Positions 1-10,312 of a stretch of DNA of 64,000 nt are shown piece by piece. The notes beneath the pieces were generated by a model. The model ran no database searches, had not been told where the DNA came from, and saw only the letters and a list, made by a program, of their open reading frames with translations. The stretch lies in contig JAADJZ010000002.1 in the NCBI GenBank assembly GCA_011032825.1, forward strand, positions 1,798,001 through 1,862,000, given 5' to 3'. The position numbers were made by a program, and so were the translations under genes. Each line of letters begins with the position of its first letter. The stretch's first letter is position 1. This DNA comes from Massariosphaeria phaeospora. Lineage: Eukaryota; Ascomycota; Dothideomycetes; Pleosporales.

Positions 1-143
1 TGGCACGATCGCCAGTCACTACCACAAACTCCTCGCTTAGTTCAGGTTTGTTCGATAGATGTTCGTTTCTGGTTCGAGTTTCTCCTTCCCAGCTCCATCT
101 TGTACCGTCGTCTCATTCAGTGCAAATCAAGGTGCCCAGGACA

Positions 144-581
144 TCATGGGCATGAGGGCTGAAGAACGTCTAGAGCGGCTACGAAACGTAAAGTTAGTGA
201 TGTGCCTTTTTCATGTCTCTTTTCGTAGCCACGCTGATAAGAGACGATGGAGAGAAGGGGACCAGCTGACTTACCCAGGTTCTCCTCAATACTGCATGTG
301 CCCAAGCATGCTGTAACCGCATCTAGGAAAACACCACAGAGGCACGCGTTATCTGCGTTCGGATCGCATCCCGCTTGTACCTCGCTCTCGTCCCAGCAGG
401 CTTGCTACAGCTACGATTAGCTAAATCCAATCCCCGCGGTCGCTTGGAAAGCTCCCTGAACGACAGTACGTACCGGACACTGCCCAATACTGGACACCTC
501 TGCCTCCTGGGGAGCAGCTACTGGAGAAGCGTATACAACAGCACTGGCACCGGCCAGTAAAGCTGTCAGGAGGAAGCGCAT
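144..581 (-). CDS. Small secreted CFEM-domain protein (90 aa, 3 exons)
   Basis: Exons 581-474, 404-275 and 178-144; introns of 69 and 96 nt with GTACGT..CTAATC..TAG and GTAAGT..CTAAC..TAG. I spliced them by hand because no single frame shows the domain. The product starts with a signal peptide (MRFLLTALLAGASAVVYA) and a short Ala/Pro/Glu linker. Eight cysteines follow with spacing C-x3-C-x9-C-x7-C-x-C-x9-C-x3-C-x15-C. This matches the CFEM consensus, including the Asp before the CxC pair. Stop comes two residues after Cys8, so there is no GPI tail or membrane anchor and the protein should be released. CFEM proteins bind haem or act in fungal cell-surface and host interactions; which applies here is unknown. 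The start was chosen because an upstream in-frame Met (at 650) would bury the signal peptide. Confidence 0.85.
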
Positions 582-1691
582 TTTGGATATCTTTTTCAGA
601 AAACTGCAGGGTTTGATATTGAATAAACGAGAGGAATTTGAACGCAACAATACCGAAAACGAGGGAGTCGAAGTTGATGTCTTGAGCTACTATGTCTGCC
701 CAAGTAGGATATATACCTTCTTGGTTCCTGTATCAGACATATTACTTCGCGCCCCACACATTTTATGCGCACTACCGTTTCGAATGTCCCGCGCGCCGGG
801 CTGTTACAAGTCTGGGGCTGACGCGCGCACGGGAATCCGCGGCTTCATCCCCGCTTCATCCTGCCCTTCTCTGACATCGGACTTGGAAAATGCATGCTGG
901 AATAGAGGTGGTGGTGTCTGCTACTAGGCTGGATCGTAACATTCGCCATCACGTGATTCTGCGGCCGTTTCAATTCCCACCCCGGTGCCACGCTCTCCCT
1001 GTTCTCTACCCGCTTGTGGCGCTCGTTCCGCTTCTCCTGTCACGCGCTATCCTGACTACTATCGATAGGGCTATTGTGCGATGCGAAGGCGGCATCGCTG
1101 AAGCTACACTCCCCCATCACACTAGGCAGCGGGACTGGGTCAACTCGCGGTGCCAGCTTCCAATTCTATCCTGACGATAACCTGTTCAGCAAAGCTCCTG
1201 GTTACGAAAATGGGTCAAGGGGAAGCATGAGCGACGTCAGCTCTCTCTTCCTTTCCCCGAACAAGAAAGAGAGAGTTTGAGGAGCAAACCTGTGCTGGGA
1301 TCAAGTCGCCGATGCAATGGTGTGAATACGTTATGAAACAAAGCTGATGGCCAGTTCAGGAAGTTGGTGCGAGAATAGCAAGATTAGTGAGGAAGTTCAA
1401 GTTTCTCGTACAGCTTTCATTGATACTATACCGGTCCTGTCTTGTGCAGCTTCCATCTTGCCATAGGAGCCGGACGTATCTATTAGTTCTCTTGAGAGCC
1501 ATTTGTATTCAGTACGAAGCTGTTGGGGCTGATCATGATCGTATGTAGAGAGAAGTGTGTTCCTCAATCGACGTGGCAGTAAGCTTACCTGTTCCGAGCT
1601 AGTTAGCTCGGCTCATTTGTAAGCAGAGCTGCGAACCTCCACTCCTCGAACTTCCTATCCTCATCATCTCCACGAACAACTAGCCTCACTT
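582..1691. other. Intergenic, divergent promoter region
   Basis: This 1.1 kb lies between the CFEM gene and the bZIP gene, which point away from each other. The short open frames here have no recognisable protein features or convincing splice links. I see no RNA gene or repeat. Confidence 0.5.
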
Positions 1692-2648
1692 ATGGAACGA
1701 ATGGCGCGCAAAACCGATCCCAGCCAAGATGATTGGCACAATGTTCAAGACAGCAAGAAGCGGAAGCAGATTCAGGATCGGCTAGCACAAAGAGCCAGGC
1801 GTAAGTCTTCCTCTCAACCTGCCGCAGAGTGCGTGATACACAGGTGAACGCGGTTTGGCGATCGTTGCAAGGCATAAACATACGCACTTCATCTCTTCTG
1901 TACCTGATTGTCCCAAGGGTTGTTTCCCGGACCCTCGGCTATCGGAAACGCTGAGCGGCATTCTAAACGTTGCTAATTGGCCTGATGCGTTCCAGGTAAA
2001 CGATTGCGCGAAGCAAAGAACAACTCAAAACACGATGCTCAGCTGGCTGAAACACAGGCCCCAGATGACGCGCAACCAGACGATGAGTCTCAGGTTGCCA
2101 CGCTAGGGCCCGCATTCCATCTCGTTTCTCAGGAGCGCCTCGAGTTATCGACGCTGGATCTAGACGGAGCGGGAGCCTCATTATCATCGGCATTATCAAG
2201 CGTAGAATTTGCTCCGTTCGTCGCAGAAACCGAACCCTTTTGGAAAACGCAGTACCTCCAGGCTATCGCACCTAGACTTCCTGTTCAGACACATTTCCCA
2301 CTGACCATTTATGGTGCACTCTACATCAACGGACAAATCCTGGGTATTGGCTGTAGTACTGTGGTTCCAGCCAGGTCGACGCCATGCACTCCAGATATAC
2401 CACCGTCCCTCCATCCTACACAGCTGCAACTTCTGACCATTCACGCTCGCTGGATCGATAGACTCCCCTTCCCAAAAATGAGGGACTCGCTCATAAATCT
2501 TAGCGGTATTATTGATGAAGAGGAAATATTGCAAGATATTGCCTTGATACCAAGCTTTACCTTTGTTCCAGGCCACGCCCCCTGGGATCCGCGAGCCTGG
2601 AAATGGGAGAAACCTTTCGCAGATAAATGGGGATATCTCCTTTTTTAA
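1692..2648 (+). CDS. bZIP transcription factor with C-terminal DUF3425 domain (253 aa)
   Basis: Exons 1692-1800 and 1996-2648; the 195-nt intron begins GTAAGT, has GCTAAT near its end, and splits the basic region. The spliced basic region reads RKQIQDRLAQRARRKRLREA, followed by a short, weak zipper. The C-terminal part, with conserved patches around LPVQTHFPLT and PWDPRAWKWEKPFADKWGYL, is typical of DUF3425, found only in fungal bZIP proteins. Such proteins are nuclear regulators, usually of stress or secondary metabolism; targets here are unknown. Oddity: the normally invariant DNA-contacting Asn of the basic region (N-x7-R) is Asp (codon GAT), which may weaken DNA binding. The intron is long for this window and could hide a micro-exon. 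Confidence 0.8.
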
Positions 2649-2898
2649 ACACCATGGAAACAGAGTCAAGATTTCGTTATAGGGGATGCCATTTATGGGA
2701 AGATGCAGCAAAAAGTGCGCTAAGCGCCCGCTTTGAATACACAGCAGGACCCCCCCAACTTCAACACTGAGTTGGAAACCCGACCTCGAGGCTTTGGTAC
2801 ATTTCTCCAGGGCATACTTCTAGGACTATATTACCCCAAGGATTCGAAGACGGAAAACAAGTTTCGCGAATCGCAACACTCAACAGCGTCTTCGAACC

Positions 2899-3719
2899 TC
2901 AGCACTTAGCAGCAGTGGCCAAAATCCAATCCACCACCTTCTCTGGCGCCGTCACACTCGGAACATGATCACACGGAAACCTAGTCACATCCACAGCATT
3001 CCCGGACTCTTTCTCAATCATGTCGATACCCGCCTGTTGCACCGACGGCGGCACACATTCATCCTTCTCGCAGAAGAGATACGACACCGGCACATCCTTG
3101 TACCCCGCATACGTCAACTCACTCGCGAAGCAAAGTGGCGAGTGCTGCACGAAATTCGCCACTTCTTTGGTGGCCTCCTCGGGAGGGAGAGAAGAAAACA
3201 CAATTTGGCCTGCGAGTGCCAGATCGGGAAGATACAACCAGCCATCCTGTTTGTCATTTCAGCAAGTTGACTTGCATCTCTTGAGCCCAGATCCAGACTC
3301 ACACCGTCAATCGCTTGATAGCCCGACCGCGCATCCGCCATCAACGCACCCGCCGTCACTCCGATCGGTGGCACCAACGAAGTCATGAACCCCAACCGCA
3401 CCACGCCGCCCTTCTTCCCTGCTTTCTCTCGCTCCGCTTTGCTCAACCCCTTGATGCTTTCACTAGCGGGAGTCCCACCGTACGAGTGCGCAAGAAGCAG
3501 GATGTCTTTATCCTCGTCGGCGAGCTTGGTTATGAGCGCGCTGAGCATAGCTGTATCGTCGGCGAGATTGGGCAGGGGGCCGGGCTTCTTGCCAGCGGTG
3601 AGGAGTTGCGGGATGTGGAACTCGTAACCTTGGGAGGTGAGCGCTGCGAATGGCTGGGCGTAGGCAGCCGGGGTGCAGAATGAGCCTGTTGAGAGGACGA
3701 TGGTGAGATTTGAGGCCAT
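2899..3719 (-). CDS. Alpha/beta hydrolase family protein (254 aa)
   Basis: Exons 3719-3303 and 3246-2899; a 56-nt intron (GTGAGT..ACAG) joins in phase 0, giving AIDG-DGWLYLPDLALAG. It looks like a fungal AB_hydrolase_1/6 protein: an N-terminal strand (LTIVLSTGSFCTPAAYAQPF), nucleophile elbow LLAHSYGGTP with Ser as presumed nucleophile (Ala replaces the first Gly of GxSxG, common in this subgroup), acid CEKDECVP and histidine FPCDHVPSVTAPEKV. Triad order and length fit small cytosolic esterases or salicylate-esterase-like proteins. No signal peptide is seen, so it is probably intracellular. Substrate cannot be told from sequence. It is an isolated gene, not part of a visible cluster. Confidence 0.85.
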
Positions 3720-4634
3720 GGTTGCTGTCTAGGATAGCGGGCGTGGATGGTAATGTCTCGGTGTTGGGAGTTGGGAGTTGGTAAATAGGGTTGCTGTTTG
3801 AAAGTCCTGCTGCTATGGCTGCCATTTATACACATACCAAACCCACACCCATGAGCTCAGCCCCATATCTCCGAGCTCGCACCGACTGCCCTCCTCTTCA
3901 AACCCCATTCTGCTTGATAATATCATTCTGACAGATGACTGAAACCAGTCTCCCGCCCTGATCATCAGAGCCAGTTTCTGACATCTTGCCATGTCAGAAA
4001 GGCACAGACGAGGTTAGCCTTCGGGCCGCCTAACCTGATCAGTGCTCAAACTCCTACGAAGAGGGTAATGCTGAGTGGATAACGACGAACCAGGTACCGA
4101 GGTCGTTAAGCGGGCATTGTTTAGTAGGCGGAGCTGCGGTGGAAGCCGTAGATGTGTATGTGCAGGGACTTGTTCCCGTTGATCTATCATGTTTAGTATT
4201 ATGTTCTGTTTCTATTTATATTCAATTTGTTTTGGTCAAGAGAGGATGAGTTGCTAATATAGAGTGGAGGTTCAATTTGGTAGGGTGCTCGTGAAGTGGA
4301 GCGATCTGAGATGATACATAGGAGATATGATTGTCCTTGATATCTACATCAATCAAGTTCCAATCACGAACAGCATAAACATTTTCTGTTAAATCCTTTT
4401 GAACTACGACTTTATGTGTAACAGAGTTGCAGGGGGCTTTGTACTTCTATCTTTTGGCTTTGGCGCTTTAAAAAAAAACCACAATATATCAATCAGGGGG
4501 TTCCAGGCAAGTTGTGTGGGTGTTATTGGTGCACACGCGATACTAGGGAGAGCCAACTTTCCATGCAGCTAACAACATGTCCATCTACAATTGCAACTAG
4601 TCAAATTTCCGCAGCAGTAGCCGTGTGACAACAG
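3720..4634. other. Intergenic region
   Basis: This 0.9-kb stretch holds the hydrolase promoter and the 3' flank of the RING gene. It is AT-richer from about 4180 to 4480. No gene, RNA or repeat was recognised. Confidence 0.5.
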
Positions 4635-5627
4635 CTAGCCACGAAACTTACCGAACTTATCAAAGTCAAAGTCAAGCTCCATCTCGCTCGCATACTCATC
4701 AAACTCAAAGTCAAGCTCCATCTCGCTCGCATACCCATCAAAGTCAGAGCCGAGCTCCTTCTCCATGGAATACTCACCCATCCACGCTTCATGCTGCCAC
4801 TCCAGTTCGACCATATCGGCATTCGCGCTGCGTATCTGTTGCTCGAGCTCCAGCTTAAACATTCGCTCCAATTCCACGCTCTCCATGTAGTAAGCTCGTG
4901 CATGAGGATCGCCACACAAGTCCATACTTTCCGCACAGCAAGCTCGTATATGGGGATCACTGCACGGCCACGAATTGACATCCATCCAATCGTCGACATC
5001 ATCGTACGGTTGGAACTGCGGTTCTCCACGGTTTGGATAGCGATTGCTTTCGTAGCGGTCTTGCCAGCGAGACGGCTGGTCCAGCAGCCAGTCGTCCAGC
5101 ATCTCCACTACGGTATCTTGCGAGGGGACGGTGTGGACCTCATACTCATATTGCATCGGGGCGAGCGGGTCCTCGTAATCGCCCAGCGGTATATACGCCT
5201 CGTCGACACCGACGCTGCGATACCACGTCTGCTCCCACTCATCTGCCGGCTCGTACGACGTCGCATCGATAAAGTCCGTAGTGAACGGCGCAAACCCTCC
5301 ATGTGTAATCACGGAGTCGTCGAAGAAATCGAAGGGCTCGTGATGGAGTGGCGCGTGGTGGGCTTTATAAGGCGGGGGGAACAGTTCTGCCCTGCAGTAC
5401 GGACAGGTGGTGTTCGACAATGTCCACTGGAGAATACAGTCGAGGCCGAGGACGTGGCCGCAGGGTAGGCGGGCTGCTTCTTCTACGCAGGGGTCGTCTG
5501 GCGCGGTGCGCCCAGTGCGGTATGGCCGGAAGCAGATTGTGCAGTTAGGGTCAGGAAGTGTGGAGGTTGGTACTGCTGTGAGGCCGCCATCGTTGAGGAA
5601 TGCGGTACGCGATACGTACAATGCCAT
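4635..5627 (-). CDS. RING-finger protein with acidic C-terminal repeats (330 aa)
   Basis: Single exon. A RING-like domain lies at about residues 29-80: CTICFRPY, then LPCGHVLGLDCILQW and TTCPYCRAEL. It has C-x2-C, C-x-H, C and C-x2-C ligands, but the position two residues after the His loop that should be Cys or His is Gly (CGHVLG). This substitution is frequent in filamentous-fungal RING proteins. The rest (about residues 90-330) is acidic and low-complexity, rich in D/E/Y/W, and ends in a duplicated 13-residue unit, YASEMELDFEFDE. Likely role is a ubiquitin E3 ligase or a structural RING protein; the substrate is unknown. Residues 1-85 are confidently coding. The tail could be partly mis-framed, but it stays open to a normal stop. 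Confidence 0.75.
   Translation of the reverse strand: MALYVSRTAFLNDGGLTAVPTSTLPDPNCTICFRPYRTGRTAPDDPCVEEAARLPCGHVLGLDCILQWTLSNTTCPYCRAELFPPPYKAHHAPLHHEPFDFFDDSVITHGGFAPFTTDFIDATSYEPADEWEQTWYRSVGVDEAYIPLGDYEDPLAPMQYEYEVHTVPSQDTVVEMLDDWLLDQPSRWQDRYESNRYPNRGEPQFQPYDDVDDWMDVNSWPCSDPHIRACCAESMDLCGDPHARAYYMESVELERMFKLELEQQIRSANADMVELEWQHEAWMGEYSMEKELGSDFDGYASEMELDFEFDEYASEMELDFDFDKFGKFRG
4666..4743 (-). repeat. Two tandem 39-nt units in the RING gene
   Basis: Two nearly identical 39-nt units encode two copies of YASEMELDF(E/D)FD(E/K) at the C terminus of the RING protein. The period is a multiple of three, so the frame is kept. Confidence 0.8.
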
Positions 5628-5974
5628 GATGGTAGGCGGGGCTCAATTGTGAGGGTCAATCAGGTGAGTAGAAGCTGTACAGGGAAGTAGGGCATCATAT
5701 AGGTGAATTGAGAATATTGCATTGTTTAGGTTTACCTATCTGGGGACTGGTGCGGTGAGTTGTGCGGGATCAACGACATTGTGTTTGCGTAATGTAAATT
5801 ATGCCGGAGTTGGCTCCTCGTTGGTTGAATGTGGATACTCCTGGTAGGGTGCAACATTGTGAGGAAGGTGGCAGGACTGGTCGGTATCGAGTTCAGCTAG
5901 CAAGCGTGTATGAGTAACATCGGTGTCGTCGGGACGTGAGGTAGACCGTTGTCGATCAGGTTTCCCAGCCCGCA
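5628..5974. other. Intergenic region
   Basis: The promoter of the RING gene and the 3' flank of the next minus-strand gene lie here. No other element is seen. Confidence 0.45.
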
Positions 5975-6436
5975 CTAGAAGTACTCCTCCCCCCTCTCCC
6001 AAACCCACTCCCAATACATACTCGCCACACTCCCCCTAAGCATTCCCTCATGCTTCCTACACAATGCACCACCCAGACCGCCGCTTTTCCCACTACTCCG
6101 CGCTTTACAGCCGAAACAAGCGCACGGAGTGGGAGACCAAAAGTACCAGTATTTGGAAATGGATTTGGCTTCGGGCGACAAGGACGAAACTGGAGGAACA
6201 ATGGCCACCGGTGACTCAGAATCGTGCATTGTTCGTAACTCGCGTACTGAGCTCAATGTCGAGAGCGGGATTGTTAATTGGGAGCCATTCATGGAGTTTG
6301 AGATTGAGGTTGTGGTTGATGCTGGTGAAATGGATGTAGTGGTTACGAGGGGGGAAGAGGCGGAGGGCGATGTTTGCGGCGGGGGTCCTGTGCGAAAGGA
6401 GAGCGTGCGGTGCAACAGGCTGAGTTTTGAAGCCAT
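5975..6436 (-). CDS. Uncharacterised Cys/His protein (153 aa)
   Basis: Not recognised. The start at MASKLSLLHRTLSFRTG is chosen because the open frame upstream of it (to 6607) looks like leader sequence. The N-terminal half is Ser/Thr/Pro-rich and probably disordered. The C-terminal 65 residues look folded: YWYFWSPTPCACFGCKARSS, then GGALCRKHEGML and an aromatic, acidic end WEWVWERGEEYF. The pattern C-x-C-x2-C...C-x2-H could bind one zinc ion. No signal peptide or membrane segment is seen. Single exon. It could be a lineage-specific gene. The confidence is limited because the frame is short and no family is known to me. Confidence 0.45.
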   Translation of the reverse strand: MASKLSLLHRTLSFRTGPPPQTSPSASSPLVTTTSISPASTTTSISNSMNGSQLTIPLSTLSSVRELRTMHDSESPVAIVPPVSSLSPEAKSISKYWYFWSPTPCACFGCKARSSGKSGGLGGALCRKHEGMLRGSVASMYWEWVWERGEEYF

Positions 6437-6905
6437 GCTCTTTCCCGTGACTGGATTTTGATCGAGATAGGGTTGTAAGGTGGTTGGAGACGTCGGCGAT
6501 AGAATAGACAGTTGCAGAGCGGCGTGAACAACAAGAAAGCCTATGGTCAATCGAGTTCGCCGTTGTGGCGGTGAGCTGTGCCGAGATAGTGGTTCTTGCT
6601 GCGACAATGAGACAAGGCAGGAGCGAAGGACGAGCAGGAGGAGAACACCAGAAAAGGATAAAGAATCATCGAGGGCTCGAACGTCGAGAAGAAAGAGAGG
6701 ATAAATAAGTGTGCGTGTTTTCGACGTCGTTGTTCGTATGTTCTAAATAGTCGTGTCTTCTTGGTGCATTCCATCCGCCTGTGAATACGAACCCAGGTAT
6801 AATCTATTACGTGCCAAATGTGTATACCCACGAAGGAGGCGACCCCTGAGCCAGGTGCAGCCTTGTGCATACACTAGGAGACATTCCATGCGCCCAATCC
6901 GTATC
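6437..6905. other. Intergenic region
   Basis: This 0.47-kb stretch lies between two minus-strand genes. Open frames here look like non-coding shadow. Confidence 0.4.
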
Positions 6906-7412
6906 TCACTGTCCAAATTCCCAGATCTCCTTGTTGTATCCCTCAGTCAACCGCTTGTCCTCACCAAACTTCTCTTGCCACTGGGTGAACCCACCATCCA
7001 GCACCAAAACTTTCTGCTTTCCCTTCCCTTCTGTGTCGTTCGCACCCTTCCCTCCCTCTTCGCCCTCTTTAACCTCTCCTTTGCTCTCCGTCTTGTTCTC
7101 CGGATCCAGCCTGTTCTTCTCCCTCAGATACCGCAACGCCGCACTTGGTCCCCTCTGCTGACTCAGAGCGCAGTGGAACACGACAACTTCTTTGTCTTTG
7201 AGCGTGCGCACGAGCTCGGGTGTCTTGTAGTCGAGTTCCGCGGAAGGGACCCATGTGGAGCCGCGGATATGGCCGCCGATGTGGTCGTTGTCGCGCACGT
7301 CGATGATGGCGATATTGGAGGGGAGTGCGGGTGCAGTATCGGAGTTGAGGAGTTGCTGGGAGAGGTCTTCGCGGGAGATGCGTTCGAGGTTGGCGAGCGT
7401 TATGTCTGACAT
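6906..7412 (-). CDS. Rhodanese/Cdc25-like phosphatase (168 aa)
   Basis: Single exon. A complete single rhodanese fold: IAIIDVRDNDHIGGHIRGST (the CH2A-type Asp-Val-Arg strand), PSAELDY, then the active loop VVVFHCALSQQRGPSAALRY, and VLVLDGGFTQWQEKF. The HC-x5-R loop with SxxRGP is the form seen in Cdc25-like and arsenate-reductase (Acr2/Ych1/Ibp1-type) proteins rather than in sulfurtransferases, whose loop is six residues. It could therefore have tyrosine-phosphatase or arsenate-reductase activity. A Lys/Glu/Gly-rich insert of about 30 residues separates the active loop from the last strand. Start: MSDITLANL fits the family; an in-frame Met 49 codons upstream gives a non-conserved Ser/Thr leader. 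Confidence 0.85.
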   Translation of the reverse strand: MSDITLANLERISREDLSQQLLNSDTAPALPSNIAIIDVRDNDHIGGHIRGSTWVPSAELDYKTPELVRTLKDKEVVVFHCALSQQRGPSAALRYLREKNRLDPENKTESKGEVKEGEEGGKGANDTEGKGKQKVLVLDGGFTQWQEKFGEDKRLTEGYNKEIWEFGQ

Positions 7413-7658
7413 CGTGGTTGTGGTGATGTAGTACGTTGTCGGCTTTGAAGTGCTTTGGTGGGAATGGAGGTGGATGTCGTTAATGCGATGATTGGGGCTT
7501 TTGGTAGGGTTAAATCTTGACGACGTCGAACTTGAAGATCGTACTAGGCGCAGAAACATTAGCTGGGCCAGAGTACCCGCTTACTTGTGGATGGTGAAGG
7601 AAGCTATGGCGGGGGCGGGGGCGGGGCGTGTTTAGTTTCTGTGAGCGGGGTGAGAGCC

Positions 7659-7796
7659 CACCCCCCTCGTAGAATTTATTGCCGACAACGAAGACTTTAG
7701 GCGATCCTCTTGTCAGCCTAAGATTTTCCAGCAATAGGCAGATAGCCTTCCTCTATGTTTACAAAGCCCTATCGTAACTAGCACACTAGCTAATGT
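7659..7796 (-). repeat. Dispersed short repeat, copy E
   Basis: Read on the minus strand it contains ATAGGGCTTTGTAAAC, CTATCTGCCTATTGCT, TCTTAGGCTGACAAGAGGAT and CTAAAGTCTTC in the same order as the copies at 10.3, 25.5 and 35.8 kb, and ends in a G-rich tail. It lies between the rhodanese gene and the 3' end of the EPS1-like gene. Confidence 0.75.
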
Positions 7797-7914
7797 CCAT
7801 ATCACCACCGGTCCGTACCAGCAACCGTGCGCCGCGCCAATCCCAGTGCGATCCTGAAGCCATGTCAACCAAACGCAAGGTATAATACAATCAAGAACGC
7901 CGACTTCTCCCCCT

Positions 7915-10159
7915 TCAGTCGTTTTTCCCCAAACCGTTGCTACCTAGGATACCCTCCTTGTTATCTAGTTGGAAAAAGCTACCGGTATTGCCGAAGGTCC
8001 TACGCCTCATGCGCGACCTGCCGAACAGCGATGCTGCGAGAATGAAACCAATAGCGCCGCCCAGAGCAAGCCAAGGGTGACCGGTGTAGAAGTCGCCGAT
8101 ACTCAGGAAGAATCCCGTGAAGCTTCCGGTAGTGGACTTGGGGGTGATCTTAGGTGGAGATGTGATAACCTTTCCGATAGTCTCTAGAATGGAGGTACGT
8201 GAAGGCCTGATGGGTTCACCGGTGATAGTGAGGTCCCAATACCGGCGGTTCTAGCGACCGTTAGTCGAGTCAGATATCAGGTTCGAGTGCAGCACTTACC
8301 CCTTCATCATTGATGATCACCTTCTCTCCGTCCTTCACATCAATGCCGTACGTAGTCCGAATCCAGCGCTCCCAAAAGACTCCATCAACCCAAGCGAAGC
8401 CAACTGATTTCCGCTCAATATTATCCATATCGATGCGGATGCCCTTGGCAGCTCTGAGAGCCCTCTGGTCGTCCCGGTCCTCAGCCTCCTCGATGCGCAA
8501 CTGCTTAGCGTCCCGAAGCTCCTGACGTTCAAGTTGGAACAATTTCTCTTGCTTCTCGATCCATTCCAGCGCAGCATTTTTGAGCTCCTGCTTTCCACGG
8601 ATAAAATCATCCGATCGGTCCCTGTTCAGAACAGCAAGAACTACAAGTTTGCCATCCATGATCTCACGGGCATTCGAGGATTTCAGCTCAGGCACGATAG
8701 GCAGCCAGACAGATTGCATCCAGTTGAGCACTTGTTTGGGATCTCGCATATCCTTGGGGGCGATGGGCGGGTAATACGACGGCTTCCCGTCGCGCGAAAC
8801 CATCAACCGGGGCCATGTGGTGATCTTGAACTGTTCCGACATCTTAGAGTCATTGGTCTTCACCAACTTAGCTTGGCCCACCAAGCTGAGAGTAAGCCGT
8901 TCGAGTGCTTGGAAATCCTCCGTGGTGGTCGCGTGATCGTAGAAATACACAAAGATGACCTCTTCAGTCTCTTCCATCTTCTTGAAGGCGGCGAGGTCGA
9001 TGTCCTGTACTCCGGCTCCAATTTCAGCCACCTTTTGCGCATAATCGAGGAAGTCACCAAGACCTCGAAGTCCATTATATTCTACGCGCTCGCCGCCGCG
9101 GAAGAATAAGATGGTGGGATAACCCTTGACATGGGCCTCTTTGCATAACCTTTTCTCCACATCACAGTTGACTTCGCCAACATTCAGCTTTCCACGCATC
9201 TCACGAGCCATTTGAGACCAGTTGGGTGCCATCGCCTGGCAATGGTGACACCAGGGGGCGTAAAATTTCACAAACCATGGGTCGAGGGTGTTGGTAACGA
9301 GCGTCTGGAACTTCTCGGCAGTGAGTGGTTCGACGATACCTGAAGGATTTGCCGTTGATGTCGCTTTCACCGGCTCTGCTTTGGTGACTTCGGTTGGCGT
9401 TGGTGTGCTCTTGATCACAGATGACTCCGTCGCATCGGAAGCAGGCGGATCATCGGAAGGAATCTTTGCTGCCTCCTTCTCCTTGGTCTCGTCCTTGGTC
9501 TCCGGACCAGTCCCGACGCGGGTCGCCCCAACTTTCGGGATTTTTGGCCCTCCTTGGGGACGGGAGCCTGGACGAATCGAATCAAGGACCTCCTCGACCC
9601 ATTTGACCAGGTCCGGCAGGGTCTGCTCTCCTATCACATTCTTGACCTCTTTCCCATCCTTGAATTGCACCACCGTAGGGAAATTGTTGATGTTATGATC
9701 CTTGCACGCGTCCATGTACGCTATGCAGTCCACCTTTGCGAACTTGAAATCGTACCATCGCGTGAACGAGTTCAGGGAGTCTTCGTCAGTTTCTTGTTTC
9801 GTCGCGACCGTTTTGGACGTGTAGTAGAACTCATACAGAGTCTGCCATGTCGGCGCGAACCTCCTGCAGTGGCCGCATTGAGGTGAGTAGAACTCAACGA
9901 ACCTGGCGATAGAAAGTCAGTTTCTGATGGCCCAAGATTAGAGCACGAGAAACAAAGCTTACCAGTTTCCGTGACTGATATCCTCATCCAAATGAGGGCC
10001 CTCCAGCTGCTTCAAAGGTGGGACTGTCTGCCCGTTGAATATAGTATCCGGCACCACCACAGTTTCCTCATCCCACTCATCCTTCGTCCCTTCTGCCGTT
10101 TTCACTTGGGCAGCCACAAGCGGCGCCAGCGATAGGAGTAAATAGAGCAAAGAGCGCAT
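7915..10159 (-). CDS. EPS1: ER membrane protein disulfide isomerase, EPS1-like (711 aa)
   Basis: Exons 10159-9963, 9902-8300 and 8250-7915; introns of 60 and 49 nt. Signal peptide MRSLLYLLLSLAPLVAAQ. Thioredoxin domain 1 carries the redox site EFYSPQCGHCRRFAP; after a Pro/Thr/Lys linker, domain 2 carries KFYAPWCHHCQAMAP. A third thioredoxin-like region (about residues 370-480) lacks CxxC, then comes a Glu/Arg-rich helical stretch. The third exon supplies a membrane anchor (HPWLALGGAIGFILAASLF) and a basic cytosolic tail. Architecture and length match yeast Eps1 (about 700 aa), a membrane PDI that helps fold and retain plasma-membrane proteins in the ER. Splice joins restore W-FVEFYSPQCGHC and EG-NRRYWDLTITG in phase. 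It diverges from NDUFA5 with repeat copy A in the shared promoter. Confidence 0.9.
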
Positions 10160-10312
10160 TTTGGGGCGAGTCCGGAGAGGTTGCGTTGCTGAGGCGGGAG
10201 AGACCAGAAGTCAAAGGGAGTCCGCCGAGGCTGAACAGGCCGGGGGTGCCACCTGCCGCCCCACCCCCGGCGTGGTTCGTTTGCGACACGCACCCCGGCA
10301 GCCCAGGCCCTC

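Noticed and set aside
65..90. tRNA B-box-like GGTTCGAGTTTC
   Set aside because: No matching A box or cloverleaf can be drawn around it. Similar GGTTCGA matches near 8280 and 50938 also fail.
2196..2711. 171-codon minus-strand frame opposite the bZIP gene
   Set aside because: Antisense shadow of the DUF3425 exon, which has clear family sequence on the plus strand.
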